A DNA stretch of 64,000 nt from Paenibacillus sp. ACRRX (GTDB taxonomy: Bacteria; Bacillota; Bacilli; Paenibacillales; Paenibacillaceae): the NCBI RefSeq assembly GCF_022346885.1, contig NZ_JAKRNK010000001.1, forward strand, positions 372,001-436,000, in the 5' to 3' direction. A program made the position numbers and the translations under genes. Below are positions 37,292 through 46,740 of this stretch, piece by piece. The notes beneath the pieces are model-generated. The model was not told the origin of the DNA. It saw only the letters and a list, made by a program, of their open reading frames with translations, and searched no databases. How positions within the stretch are numbered: the stretch's first letter is position 1; each line of letters opens with the position of its first letter.

Positions 37292-38098
37292 ATGAAACGT
37301 TGGGGTAAAGTTATCGGATTATCGTTAGTTGTTGCACTTCTTGTAAGCGCTTTAGCAGGTTGCGTGAAACAAGCATCTGAAGCCGAAGGTTCGATTGCCA
37401 AAATTAAAAAGCAGGGCAAAATCATTGCAGGAGTCAAGTACGATTTGAACTTATTCGGATTAAAGGACCCCGCTAGTGGACAAGTGCAGGGTCTAGACAT
37501 CGATATCGCAAAGCAGATCGCCAAGAAAGTTCTCGGGGACGAAAATGCAATTGAATTTATGGAAGTGACCTCTAAAACACGGATCCCCATGCTTAAAAAC
37601 GGAGACATTGATATGATTGTGGCGACGATGACGATTACAGAAGAGAGAAAAAAAGAAATTGATTTCTCGGATGTATACTTTACGGCCGGCCAGTCATTGC
37701 TAGTGCCTAGTGACAGCGCAATCAACTCTATCAAAGATTTAACGAAGGATTCAAAAGTGCTGACTGCAAAGGGATCCACATCCGCAAAAAATGTTCGCGA
37801 GGCGGCGCCTGACGCCCAAGTCATGGAATTTGAAAACTATGCAGAGGCGTTTACCGCCTTAAAAGCGGGCCAAGGCATTGCATTAACAACCGATAATGCC
37901 TTGCTCTATGGAATGGCTAAGCAAGATAGTAAGTTTCGAGTGGTGGAGGAGACCTTTACAAAAGAGCCGTATGGTATAGGCATCCGTAAAGGTGATGAAG
38001 AATTTGCGAAATTAATCAACGATACGTTAAAAGAACTAACGGATAGCGGACAATACGTCCACATTTATGAAAAATGGATTGGAAAAAAACCGAACTAA
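37292..38098 (+). CDS. glnH: Amino-acid (glutamine-type) ABC transporter substrate-binding lipoprotein
   Basis: A 268-residue family-3 solute-binding lipoprotein. ATG 37292 lies eight bases after AAGGAG; ATG 37286 is too close. Signal peptide with lipobox LAGC, lipidated Cys24. The core has IKKQGKIIAGVKYDLNLFG, then NGDIDMIVATMTITEERKKE with the ligand Arg, and the hinge SAKNVREAAPDAQV. Glutamine or another polar amino acid is the likely ligand; glutamate/aspartate cannot be excluded. Confidence 0.86.
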   Translation: MKRWGKVIGLSLVVALLVSALAGCVKQASEAEGSIAKIKKQGKIIAGVKYDLNLFGLKDPASGQVQGLDIDIAKQIAKKVLGDENAIEFMEVTSKTRIPMLKNGDIDMIVATMTITEERKKEIDFSDVYFTAGQSLLVPSDSAINSIKDLTKDSKVLTAKGSTSAKNVREAAPDAQVMEFENYAEAFTALKAGQGIALTTDNALLYGMAKQDSKFRVVEETFTKEPYGIGIRKGDEEFAKLINDTLKELTDSGQYVHIYEKWIGKKPN

Positions 38099-38183
38099 GC
38101 GTAAATGTTGAGGGGATAAGCGTACGCCGCTCTTCTCCTCTTTCTTTTTAAAAAAGACTACAAGTCTAGGAGGGCAAAATATA

Positions 38184-38852
38184 GTGATTCAATTCTCGGT
38201 TCTTACGGAGCATCTCGACCGTTACTTGATCGGATTGGGGGGAACTGTTGCCGCGAGTGTTATTTCCCTCCTTGCGAGTTTTGTGCTGGGTGCCATTATC
38301 GCGGTGATCTGCATTACGCCTGTGAAGTCACTGCAATGGATTGGAACCGCCTACGTTGAGTTTTTCCGCAATATCCCCCTCATACTCATCGCATTTTTTG
38401 TGCTGGTTGGCGTTCCGCTCTTGACGGGTGCTATTTTGGTGCTGTTTATATCCGGACTTACAGCCTTGACGGTGTACACTTCTGCTTTCATTGCGGAAGT
38501 GATCCGTGCTGGAATCCAATCTGTTCCCAAAGGTCAAATGGAAGCAGCCCGCTCTTCTGGACTAACCTATCTTCAAGCTATGCGATATGTCATTATGCCA
38601 CAAGCTATTAAATTAGTTATCCCTCCGTTAGGCAATCAATTTTTGAATCTGGTGAAAAATTCATCGATATTTACGGTGTTGTCGGCATCGGACTTAATGT
38701 ATCAGGCTGATTTAATTAATTCGGATACGTTTGACACCTTCAGCACCTACATTTTTGCCGCATTGTTTTACTTGATCTTGACGATTCCGCTTAGTTTCGG
38801 TATCCGATACTTGGAGCGCAGGTTCCAACACGTAAAAGGAGTTGAGGCATAA
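38184..38852 (+). CDS. glnM: Amino-acid ABC transporter permease
   Basis: A 222-residue HisM/GlnP-type permease with five hydrophobic helices and the coupling motif EAARSSGLTYLQAMRYVIMPQAIK contacting the ATPase (EAA loop, about residues 120-143). GTG start with TAGGAGGG upstream. The stop codon overlaps the next start by one base. The 85 bases before it contain CCGCTCTTCTCCTC-type sequence without a clear terminator, so it stays in the operon. Confidence 0.85.
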   Translation: MIQFSVLTEHLDRYLIGLGGTVAASVISLLASFVLGAIIAVICITPVKSLQWIGTAYVEFFRNIPLILIAFFVLVGVPLLTGAILVLFISGLTALTVYTSAFIAEVIRAGIQSVPKGQMEAARSSGLTYLQAMRYVIMPQAIKLVIPPLGNQFLNLVKNSSIFTVLSASDLMYQADLINSDTFDTFSTYIFAALFYLILTIPLSFGIRYLERRFQHVKGVEA

Positions 38853-39502
38853 TGGATTTTATTGGCGCGTTGTCCCCGGTAAATATACAGTTTTTGCTGA
38901 GTGGTTTTTTAATCACGTTAGAGGTTGCGCTGATCTCCATTGCGGCTAGCTTTCTTATTAGTGTGGTTGTGGGTACTGTCCGATACGCACAAGTGCCTGT
39001 GTTAGGGAAGTTATTTGCGGTTATCGTAGAGACAATCCGCAACCTGCCACTGCTCTTGATTATCTTTTTTACTTACTTTGCTCTGCCTGAGATCGGAATT
39101 AAACTTGATAAATTTACAGCAGCGGTCATTGCGCTTGTCATTTTCGAGTCAGCCATGATTTCCGAAATCGTACGAGGGGGGCTAAACTCCGTCGAAAAGG
39201 GACTAATAGAGGCAGGTCGTTCATCCGGATTAACAGCGGTACAGACACTTACACACATTGTGCTGCCAATCGCGCTGCGCCGGATGGTGCCGCCAATGGT
39301 GAGCCAATTCATCTCGCTGTTAAAAGATACATCGCTTGCGGTAGTTATTGCGCTTCCGGAATTGATGAACCATGTACAGATCATCAACGGTCATCATATT
39401 AAGTACGTCATTCCGACGTTTTTGTTTGCCGCCCTCCTGTATTTTACAATCAATTATTTACTCTCGATCGCTTCGCGCAAGCTTGAAAATAAACATGTTT
39501 GA
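38852..39502 (+). CDS. glnP: Amino-acid ABC transporter permease
   Basis: A 216-residue second permease of the heterodimeric channel, with five helices and the EAA-loop sequence EAGRSSGLTAVQTLTHIVLP (about 114-133). It starts at the last base of the preceding stop codon (TAATG), so the two subunits are made in coupled fashion. Last gene of the importer operon. Confidence 0.85.
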   Translation: MDFIGALSPVNIQFLLSGFLITLEVALISIAASFLISVVVGTVRYAQVPVLGKLFAVIVETIRNLPLLLIIFFTYFALPEIGIKLDKFTAAVIALVIFESAMISEIVRGGLNSVEKGLIEAGRSSGLTAVQTLTHIVLPIALRRMVPPMVSQFISLLKDTSLAVVIALPELMNHVQIINGHHIKYVIPTFLFAALLYFTINYLLSIASRKLENKHV

Positions 39503-39631
39503 GCATTTTGTATAGACCTGAGCCTCAAATTATGCCTTTACAATCTCTTATCCTATTCCTAACATCGCTCTGATATTTCAGTGCTAACATAAATTATCAA
39601 CTGTGTTAAGAGGTGAATAGAGGTGAATCAC

Positions 39632-42600
39632 ATGAAGAGAAGATGGTCACTCTTGTTGCTGACGCTAGCTGTTGCGCTGAGCTCGATTCCAATGGGAACA
39701 AGCGTGCAAGCGCAAGAGAGCAAAGGAAGCGAAGGAAAGGCAACGGTTGAGCTTGTAAGTGCAGGTTCGCACTGGAGCTACAACGATGAAGGAATTGATT
39801 ATAGTCAGGCGATGAAGCAGGCTGTCTATGATTATTCTTCATGGAAATTGGGCCTTGCTCCATTTGGATACAAGGAGAAGAATGGCATCGCGACCAATGA
39901 GGTAGCTCCAGATTCTATATTCGATAAGGTTGCCACGACCATTAGCTTTGGCGGGAATGCAAAGAACAAGCACACGACAACGTATTTCAGCAAAGTGATT
40001 ACGATTGATGAAGTTCGTGACTATGCTTCCTTTGAGGCGACTTTTGGTGTGGACGACGGCTATATGTTCTATGTGAATGGGGCAGAAATCAGCCGCGGTG
40101 GAATGCCGGATGGCGAGGTGACGTATGGGACTTTATCCACATCCTCAAAAGACAAGCCGGTTATTTATAAAGAGGATGTGAGCGCAAAGCTTAAGGCTGC
40201 ACTGAAAAAAGGGAATAATACTTTGACCGTTGAGGTACATAATCAAAGCCTTTCCAGCTCAGACCTTTATTTCGATATGATGCTGACAGCTGTTCCTGCG
40301 TTGAAGCCGCTGCCGCTTGTCACACAAAGCTCACTATGGCGTTACAATGATGAGGGTATCGATCATAGTCGGACGGTTACGGACGTAACTTATGATTATT
40401 CGTCATGGAAGAGTGGCCTTGCCCCATTTGGCTATAAAGAAAAGAATGGTGCAGCGACTGATGACGTTATGCCGGATACCGTATTTGACAAGGTGTCCAC
40501 AATGCTGGACTTCGGTCAAGACCGCAAGAACAAGCGTACGACCAGCTATTTGAGCAAAACGATAACGATTGCTGATCTGCGTGGTTATGGCTCGTTTGAA
40601 AGTGTGTTTGGCGCAGATGACGGCTTTATCTTCTATGTAAACGGTATTGAGGTGTTTCGAGGCGGGATGCCAGAGGGACCCGTAACATATGCAACCTTGG
40701 CAGCTTCAAATAAAGATAAGCCAGTAATTTATACTCCGGATTTGAATGAAGCATTAAAAAAATGGCTGCGTCCAGGGCCGAATGTACTGACGATCGAAGT
40801 TCACAACCAAAGCCCGTCGAGCTCAGACTTGTATTTCGACATGAAGCTGACTGCGCTGCCTGAGCAGGATAGCAATGGTGGTGGCACGAATCCTGGTGGC
40901 GGCAATGGTGGCAATCCTGGCAATCAAGGACAAGGCATTGTGATGCTGTCTAAAGATTCGAGTTGGAAGTATCTAGATGATGGATCTAACCAAGGAACAG
41001 CATGGCGGACAACGAGCTATAATGACTCTGGTTGGGCTTCAGGTCGCGGGCCGCTTGGATATCCAGCAGACGAATCAACGACCGCTTTTGGAAGTATTCA
41101 GCAGGTGATTAGCTATGGAAAGGATGCTGCGAAGAAGCATCCGACCACTTATTTTCGATCGACGATGGACGTAAATAACTTGTCGGCATACAACAAAATT
41201 GTCGGTCAATTTGGAATTGATGACGGTGTTATTCTCTATGTCAATGGTACAGAAGTCTATCGATACAACATGCCTGCGGGAGAACCTGATTACCAGACTT
41301 ACAGTGCTACAACGTTAGGCAGCCCGACGACGGAAACCGCAGATTTGACACAAGCGCTTAAGAGTGTGCTAAAAGAAGGGCGTAATGTGCTGGCTGCGGA
41401 GGTTCACCAACGAAGTGGCAGCAGCTCAGATTTATATTGGGCGATGCAGTTGATCGCAAATCCTAAGGATGAGGGACAGGGCAATTCCGGAAACCTCATT
41501 CCAACGGCACTGTCGATGACATTTAATGGTGATCCGAGCACAACTCAAGGTTTTGCTTGGTATACCGACCCGAAGGTACAAGGAACAAAGCTGGAGCTTG
41601 CACCAACAGCTATCGTGACAGGGCCTACGCTGCCAGCGGGGCATACGTTGACATTTGAAGGAACGTCCATGGACGTTCAAGTCTATCAGACACGTTCTGA
41701 TAAAAGTGCAGGCAAGCGAACGGTGTACGCAAGTCATAAGGTGTTGGCTCAAGGCCTGCAGCCGAATACAACCTACAGCTACCGAGTAGGTGACGGGCAG
41801 GATGGGCACTGGAGTGGCATCAGCACCTTTACAACGGCGAAGCCAAGTGATGAGGCGTATACGTTCCTGTATACAACAGATCCGCAAGGGACGACAGAGC
41901 CCGAATACGTCACATGGAATCATACGTTGGAGGAGGGGATGAAGAAGTTCCCTAGCTCCCGTTTCATAACGGTCACAGGTGATTTGGTTGATCATGGTGA
42001 TATTGAAGACCAGTGGATGTGGATGCTGAATAAGCCGAAATCCATTTTTAAAGAAATACCGTTAGTTCCAACAGTGGGTAATCACGAGAACAAACTGAAC
42101 AATAACTATTGGTATCATTTTAACTTGCCTAATATTTCATATACCGGAGCAAAGCCAGACGGATCGGTCTATTCCTTTGATTATGGAGCAGCTCACTTTA
42201 TGGTCATTAATACGGAATATAATGAAGTGAAAGATGTTGATGTGGTGTACAAGAAGCAGGAGGAGTGGCTGCGTAAGGAAGCTGCAAAAAGCAATCAGAA
42301 GTGGAAGATCGTCATGTTCCATAAGTCCCCTTATTCAGTTGCCAGCCATACAGATGACAGCGATACCCTTTTCTTCCGTGATAAGCTGACATCGTTATTT
42401 GACGAGCTTGGTATTGATGTTGTGCTTAGTGGACACGATCACTCCTACACGCGGACATATCCAATGTACAACCATGAGCCGCAAAAGAACACGCCTTTAG
42501 ATGGAAATGGAAGTCTGCTTAATCCGAAAGGCACCTTGTATTTGGTGAGCAATGCAGCAGGGGACAAACGGTATTCACCAAAGAAGGGACCGTTCCCGTT

Positions 42601-43759
42601 TGCTGAAAAATACGGTCAGCCGAATAAGGAGATGTTTACAGGTGTAACGGTGACCGAAGACAAAATCTCCTTTGACGTGTACACAACGACAGAGACAGGA
42701 TCTACTGATCGTTATGATCAATTCAGCATCAAGAAGACAACACCTAAGCCGAACCTTGTACGCGAAGCGAAGCTTGGAGCGATTCAAAATGGCTCGGCTG
42801 CGGTGTCTTGGCTGGCACCTTCAAGTGGGCCAGAGATCACAAATTATCGAATTTATGAGAAGAGCGACCAGCTTGGACCGAACTGGAACGTTCAAATTCG
42901 ACCTGAGCAAGGCAAAGCCTCTTACAGCTATATAGTTCAAGGATTGGATGCAGCGAAGAGCTATCAATTTGTGATTAAAGCCGTTAGCGGAAAAGTCAAT
43001 GCCGATGGTGTTGTTGCGGTATTAAGTGACAGTGGTTCTGGAAATAACAACGGAAATGGCAACGGTAACGGAAATAATAATGGAAATGGTAACGGAAGCA
43101 GCTCTGGCGGGAATTCTGGAAGTGGCACAGGAACAAGCACAGGTAATGCCGGTGGCACCAGTAGCGAAAAGGATTCTTCTAAAACTGGCAGCGGCAGCAC
43201 CGAAAATGGGAAGCCATCCCCTTCATTATCTGATGTAAGTGGTCATTGGGCAGAGAACGCTATTCGTGAGAGTGTGAATCGTGGTTTTATTACGGGGTAT
43301 GCGGATGGTACTTTTAAGCCTAATAAGCAGGTGTCGCGAGCAGAATTAGTTGCGATGCTGACGAGAGCCCTCCAACGGTCGGGCGACGGTGCTGCACGAA
43401 CATTTGCGGACCAAGACCAGATTCAACAATGGGCAGTACAGGCGATTAGACAAGGGGTTGAAGCGGGATGGGTGACTGGCTATAGCAATAACACCTTCCA
43501 GCCTAACCGTGCCTTAACTAGAACCGAATTGGCAGTAATTATTGTACGGACAGCAGGGCTTGAACCGAAGTCTCAAGCGAAGCTCAACTTTGCCGATGTG
43601 AAGCAGATTCCGGCTTGGGCTGTTCCGTATGTGGCAGCAGCTGCGGAGGCAGGCTACATTAAGGGTATTAGTGGCAATCGGTTTGCACCAAATGCGCATG
43701 CAACACGAGCCGAAGCTGTCAGTATGATTGTTAGCCTTTTAGCTCGTAACAACCGATAG
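39632..43759 (+). CDS. Giant SLH-anchored purple-acid-type metallophosphatase
   Basis: About 1375 residues. ATG 39632 is preferred (GAGGTG six bases upstream); GTG 39623 has an equal site. Signal peptide 1-26. Then three related beta-sandwich modules at about 44-215, 232-410 and 441-615 (each with SxWxYxDEG or similar, a YDYSSWKxGLAPFGY-like line and an IDDGVILYVNGTEVYR-type line). Next are a purple-acid-phosphatase N-domain (about 625-740) and a calcineurin-like domain (about 745-1015) with metal motifs TTDPQG, VTGDLVDHGD, GNHENK, FHKSPYS and SGHDHSYT. Then Fn3 (about 1045-1130), a Gly/Asn/Ser linker (about 1135-1195) and three SLH domains (about 1199, 1257, 1319). Probably liberates phosphate from organic esters at the cell surface. 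Confidence 0.88.
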   Translation: MKRRWSLLLLTLAVALSSIPMGTSVQAQESKGSEGKATVELVSAGSHWSYNDEGIDYSQAMKQAVYDYSSWKLGLAPFGYKEKNGIATNEVAPDSIFDKVATTISFGGNAKNKHTTTYFSKVITIDEVRDYASFEATFGVDDGYMFYVNGAEISRGGMPDGEVTYGTLSTSSKDKPVIYKEDVSAKLKAALKKGNNTLTVEVHNQSLSSSDLYFDMMLTAVPALKPLPLVTQSSLWRYNDEGIDHSRTVTDVTYDYSSWKSGLAPFGYKEKNGAATDDVMPDTVFDKVSTMLDFGQDRKNKRTTSYLSKTITIADLRGYGSFESVFGADDGFIFYVNGIEVFRGGMPEGPVTYATLAASNKDKPVIYTPDLNEALKKWLRPGPNVLTIEVHNQSPSSSDLYFDMKLTALPEQDSNGGGTNPGGGNGGNPGNQGQGIVMLSKDSSWKYLDDGSNQGTAWRTTSYNDSGWASGRGPLGYPADESTTAFGSIQQVISYGKDAAKKHPTTYFRSTMDVNNLSAYNKIVGQFGIDDGVILYVNGTEVYRYNMPAGEPDYQTYSATTLGSPTTETADLTQALKSVLKEGRNVLAAEVHQRSGSSSDLYWAMQLIANPKDEGQGNSGNLIPTALSMTFNGDPSTTQGFAWYTDPKVQGTKLELAPTAIVTGPTLPAGHTLTFEGTSMDVQVYQTRSDKSAGKRTVYASHKVLAQGLQPNTTYSYRVGDGQDGHWSGISTFTTAKPSDEAYTFLYTTDPQGTTEPEYVTWNHTLEEGMKKFPSSRFITVTGDLVDHGDIEDQWMWMLNKPKSIFKEIPLVPTVGNHENKLNNNYWYHFNLPNISYTGAKPDGSVYSFDYGAAHFMVINTEYNEVKDVDVVYKKQEEWLRKEAAKSNQKWKIVMFHKSPYSVASHTDDSDTLFFRDKLTSLFDELGIDVVLSGHDHSYTRTYPMYNHEPQKNTPLDGNGSLLNPKGTLYLVSNAAGDKRYSPKKGPFPFAEKYGQPNKEMFTGVTVTEDKISFDVYTTTETGSTDRYDQFSIKKTTPKPNLVREAKLGAIQNGSAAVSWLAPSSGPEITNYRIYEKSDQLGPNWNVQIRPEQGKASYSYIVQGLDAAKSYQFVIKAVSGKVNADGVVAVLSDSGSGNNNGNGNGNGNNNGNGNGSSSGGNSGSGTGTSTGNAGGTSSEKDSSKTGSGSTENGKPSPSLSDVSGHWAENAIRESVNRGFITGYADGTFKPNKQVSRAELVAMLTRALQRSGDGAARTFADQDQIQQWAVQAIRQGVEAGWVTGYSNNTFQPNRALTRTELAVIIVRTAGLEPKSQAKLNFADVKQIPAWAVPYVAAAAEAGYIKGISGNRFAPNAHATRAEAVSMIVSLLARNNR

Positions 43760-43771
43760 TTTTAAATAGCA

Positions 43772-43798
43772 GGCTCCCCCAGAGTAATTGGGGGAGCC
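43772..43798 (+). terminator. Intrinsic terminator after the phosphatase gene
   Basis: GGCTCCCCCA (43772-43781) pairs with TGGGGGAGCC (43789-43798), followed by CTTTTT. The next 280 bases to the sensor kinase hold no gene. Confidence 0.85.
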
Positions 43799-44084
43799 CT
43801 TTTTAATATCCATGTACTGTAGTGATCGCCTTCTCCAGAGCTATCCATCTGAAAATCTGAAACGGCAGCGTTACAGTACACAGGGCCAACAAAACAGCTA
43901 GCACCAAGGCACAGTTTGGTGGCGCTGATTCGGTTTTCATTTCTACTGCTTATTAGCCAAATTGGATTTATGCAAGCTGCTTAGTTAAAAAATGTAGGAT
44001 TTACGCGACAATATACACTCTTTTCCAGTACGATAAGTGGAGAGGGAAAGGGGGATCACAGGTGGGAAGGAGCGGCAAATCGAA

Positions 44085-45377
44085 ATGCGAGACTATAGAT
44101 TGTTTATTTGGATCATCATTCTATTGTCGACAGGACTACTCGGTGAGGTAAAGATCACTCCGTTTGGAGGGGAGTTTCGATTTTCGCTCGGAATTATGGC
44201 TTATTTTTTCGGAATGTTATGGTTTTCAGTTCCTGTACTTGTAACGGGTATTTCTGCTGGACTATTTGTAGTTTCGTTCCGAATTGCAATGGATGGGATG
44301 CTGCACGGTATCCCTTTGGATGACGGGCTTGTTCAGCATTATCCCGTATTTTTCTATTATGTGACGTTCGCGGCAGTAATTTCGCTGCTTAAGATTAAAA
44401 TGAACGTCGAATATCACTTGAAAGTTGCCTTTTTCGGCGCCTTTGCAGATATGGCATCCAATGGCGCAGAACTGTTGATCCGTATGGCCTCAGGCGAGTC
44501 TACTGGTATGACGTATCAAGAGATGATGTTGATCATCTTAGTTGGCTTGCTCCGCAGTTTCTTTGTTGTAGGGCTGTGCAATATGCTGGCCATTCGGCAG
44601 GTAAGAGCGCTGGGGGAACAAAGACGCTTGGAATTGGAGCGTTTAATGATGATTAATTCAGATTTGTTTGCTGAGGCTTTTTATCTCAAGAAGTCCATGT
44701 CTCATATTGAAGAAATTACACGTGAAAGCTACCAGTTATACAAATCACTCAAAAAGGAGTCGTACCCGTATTCAGCACAAGCTCTTCATATTGCAGAGCA
44801 TGTGCATGAAGTCAAAAAAGATTCGGAACGGATTTTAGCCGGTTTATTTAAGATCATCCAACAGGAACGTATGCTGTCAAAGCGTATTGTTATTTCAGAT
44901 TTGTGTGCCATGGTGGTTCGCGCAAATGCCAATTACAGCTTGCTGCTCGGCAAACAGGTCGAAATCAAAGCGTGTACGGACATCAACTTGTCCACAAACG
45001 AGATTTATCCACTGCTTTCCGTACTGAATAACATCGTATCGAATGCGGTAGAAGCCATTACACAGCAAGGACATATTCGGTTGCAGGGAGAGTTATGCGA
45101 TGATTGCATTTTGTTCTCCGTCACGGACAATGGCCCAGGCATATGTGCTGATGAAATGGACATGATTTTTCATCCTGGATTTACGACCAAATTTGATGCT
45201 GCAGGAAACGCATCAACAGGCATTGGGCTTTCCCACGCTGCGGACATCGTTCGCTTGCTGGGGGGAGACCTTAACGTTTGCAGCGATACAGACTTTACGC
45301 GCTTCGAAGTACGTATTCCTGTGGAACGTTTAACGCAAAGGGAGGCTGTTGAAGGTGCTCAAATTTTATGTGGTTGA
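44085..45377 (+). CDS. Sensor histidine kinase, GlnK(YcbA)-like
   Basis: About 430 residues from ATG 44085 (GGAAGGAG 12 bases upstream). N-terminal half: five or six membrane helices (about 5-185) with short loops, sensing at the membrane. Residues 190-290 are the coiled dimerisation part; a His in YSAQALHIAEHVHEVKKDSE is the candidate phosphorylation site. The C-terminal ATPase has the N box NNIVSNAVEAI, G1 DNGPGIC and G2 GIGLSHAADIV. Layout and its partner match the B. subtilis glutamine sensor GlnK/GlnL pair (inference from the partner's domain). Confidence 0.75.
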   Translation: MRDYRLFIWIIILLSTGLLGEVKITPFGGEFRFSLGIMAYFFGMLWFSVPVLVTGISAGLFVVSFRIAMDGMLHGIPLDDGLVQHYPVFFYYVTFAAVISLLKIKMNVEYHLKVAFFGAFADMASNGAELLIRMASGESTGMTYQEMMLIILVGLLRSFFVVGLCNMLAIRQVRALGEQRRLELERLMMINSDLFAEAFYLKKSMSHIEEITRESYQLYKSLKKESYPYSAQALHIAEHVHEVKKDSERILAGLFKIIQQERMLSKRIVISDLCAMVVRANANYSLLLGKQVEIKACTDINLSTNEIYPLLSVLNNIVSNAVEAITQQGHIRLQGELCDDCILFSVTDNGPGICADEMDMIFHPGFTTKFDAAGNASTGIGLSHAADIVRLLGGDLNVCSDTDFTRFEVRIPVERLTQREAVEGAQILCG

Positions 45378-46272
45378 AGACGATCCTGCTGTTCGCAAAA
45401 TGTTATCGCGCATCGTGGCCGAAAGTGGCCTAGGCGAGGTCATCGGCGAAGCCGAAGATGGAGCTTGTGCGTCTGTAATAGCCGTTCAAGCTGCGGATGT
45501 TGTAATCATTGATCTGTTGATGTCGGGCCGTGACGGCATTGAAACCGTCAAAGCGCTGCGGGAAGCAAATTACAGTGGCAGATTTATTATGATCTCCCAA
45601 GTGGAGAACAAGGAAATGATAGGCGAGGCTTACCAGCAAGGTGTCGATACTTTTATCCAGAAGCCCATTAATCGCTTGGAAGTTCTAGCTGTGCTGCGAC
45701 GTGTGTCTGATCACCTGATGTTAGAGAAATCGATGCAGGCGATTCGTAACTCACTTCGTTTGTTGGAGGTGTCAGGGACAGTAGATATGAAGCCAGGAAG
45801 GCTCCTTAAGAAGGAGAGATCGATTGAACAGCAAGCGCGCTCCTTGCTGCTGCAATTAGGAATTGCAGGCGAGGCGGGCACTTCTGACCTCATTCGTATT
45901 ATGAAATGGCTAAAAACGCAGGAGCAAGCGCAGCAAATTCTGCCTGACTTGCCGCCACTCAAAACCATCTATGAACAATTGGCGATCAGCAGTCCTCAAC
46001 AGCCCGGAGCAAACCTGCAAAAGGATGTGCGTGCAATTGAGCAGAGAATACGAAGATTAGTTATGCAAACGCTTACTCACCTGTCGTCATTAGGCTTAAA
46101 CGATTACGGTCACCCGACATTTGAATATTTTGCTGCACGGTTGTTTGACTTTCAGGAAGTCCGCCTGCGCATGCGAGAACTGGAGGAACCAAGCAAGTCG
46201 TCCGCTTCAAAATTAAACCTCAGGAAATTTTTATATGTTTTTTATGTAGAGTCCTGTTCCGTAAGTGAATAA
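45355..46272 (+). CDS. Response regulator with YcbB-type output domain, GlnL-like
   Basis: About 305 residues; GTG 45355 is nine bases after AAGGGAGG, and the frame overlaps the kinase gene by 23 bases. Receiver domain: acidic pair VVEDDP, phospho-Asp in VVIIDLLMSGRDG (about residue 55), Lys in IQKPINR. Residues 130-300 form the YcbB output domain with its helix-turn-helix (SDLIRIMKWLKTQE, later RRLVMQTLTHLSSLGLND), ending KLNLRKFLYVFYVESC. In B. subtilis this family (GlnL) activates glutamine use genes; glnQHMP lies 6 kb away on the same strand. Confidence 0.8.
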   Translation: MLKFYVVEDDPAVRKMLSRIVAESGLGEVIGEAEDGACASVIAVQAADVVIIDLLMSGRDGIETVKALREANYSGRFIMISQVENKEMIGEAYQQGVDTFIQKPINRLEVLAVLRRVSDHLMLEKSMQAIRNSLRLLEVSGTVDMKPGRLLKKERSIEQQARSLLLQLGIAGEAGTSDLIRIMKWLKTQEQAQQILPDLPPLKTIYEQLAISSPQQPGANLQKDVRAIEQRIRRLVMQTLTHLSSLGLNDYGHPTFEYFAARLFDFQEVRLRMRELEEPSKSSASKLNLRKFLYVFYVESCSVSE

Positions 46273-46740
46273 TATCAGTTCCAAAACAGGTGAAAACTGC
46301 TAGATCACCTCGATTTCTGTTAACCTCTTTAATGTCTGCATTCTAAGCTGAGTATAATCCTCTTCGTATATCCAGGTCTTTTCTATTTATCTTTGTCCTT
46401 CATCGAGTAACAATTTGAGCAATTAGATTACATGAACTTGTCCAGTAAACTAAACAGGACAGAAGAATTGAAAATGTATATCCGTTAACTTTGTTGTAAA
46501 TCAGTCCATGATATGACAATTAGTTGAACCTAGGTAATTACAACTCAAGACACGATAAGCAAGCTTATACCGGTGTGCAATCGGTGTCAGCTTGTTTTGG
46601 CTCGAATGGTGCTTGAAACTGATGCGAAGCGTATATAAGCGCATAAAACAACAGCGGTCTACATAAGGTGGAAAAGTGATTGTATTCGAACTGCTCATCA
46701 TAATGTGGAAGTAGCATTACCGATAAAGGAGATCGAGAAC

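Noticed and set aside
43036-43110. Gly/Asn-coding tandem repeats as a CRISPR or satellite array
   Set aside because: They are the in-frame flexible linker of the phosphatase and lack regular repeat-spacer structure.
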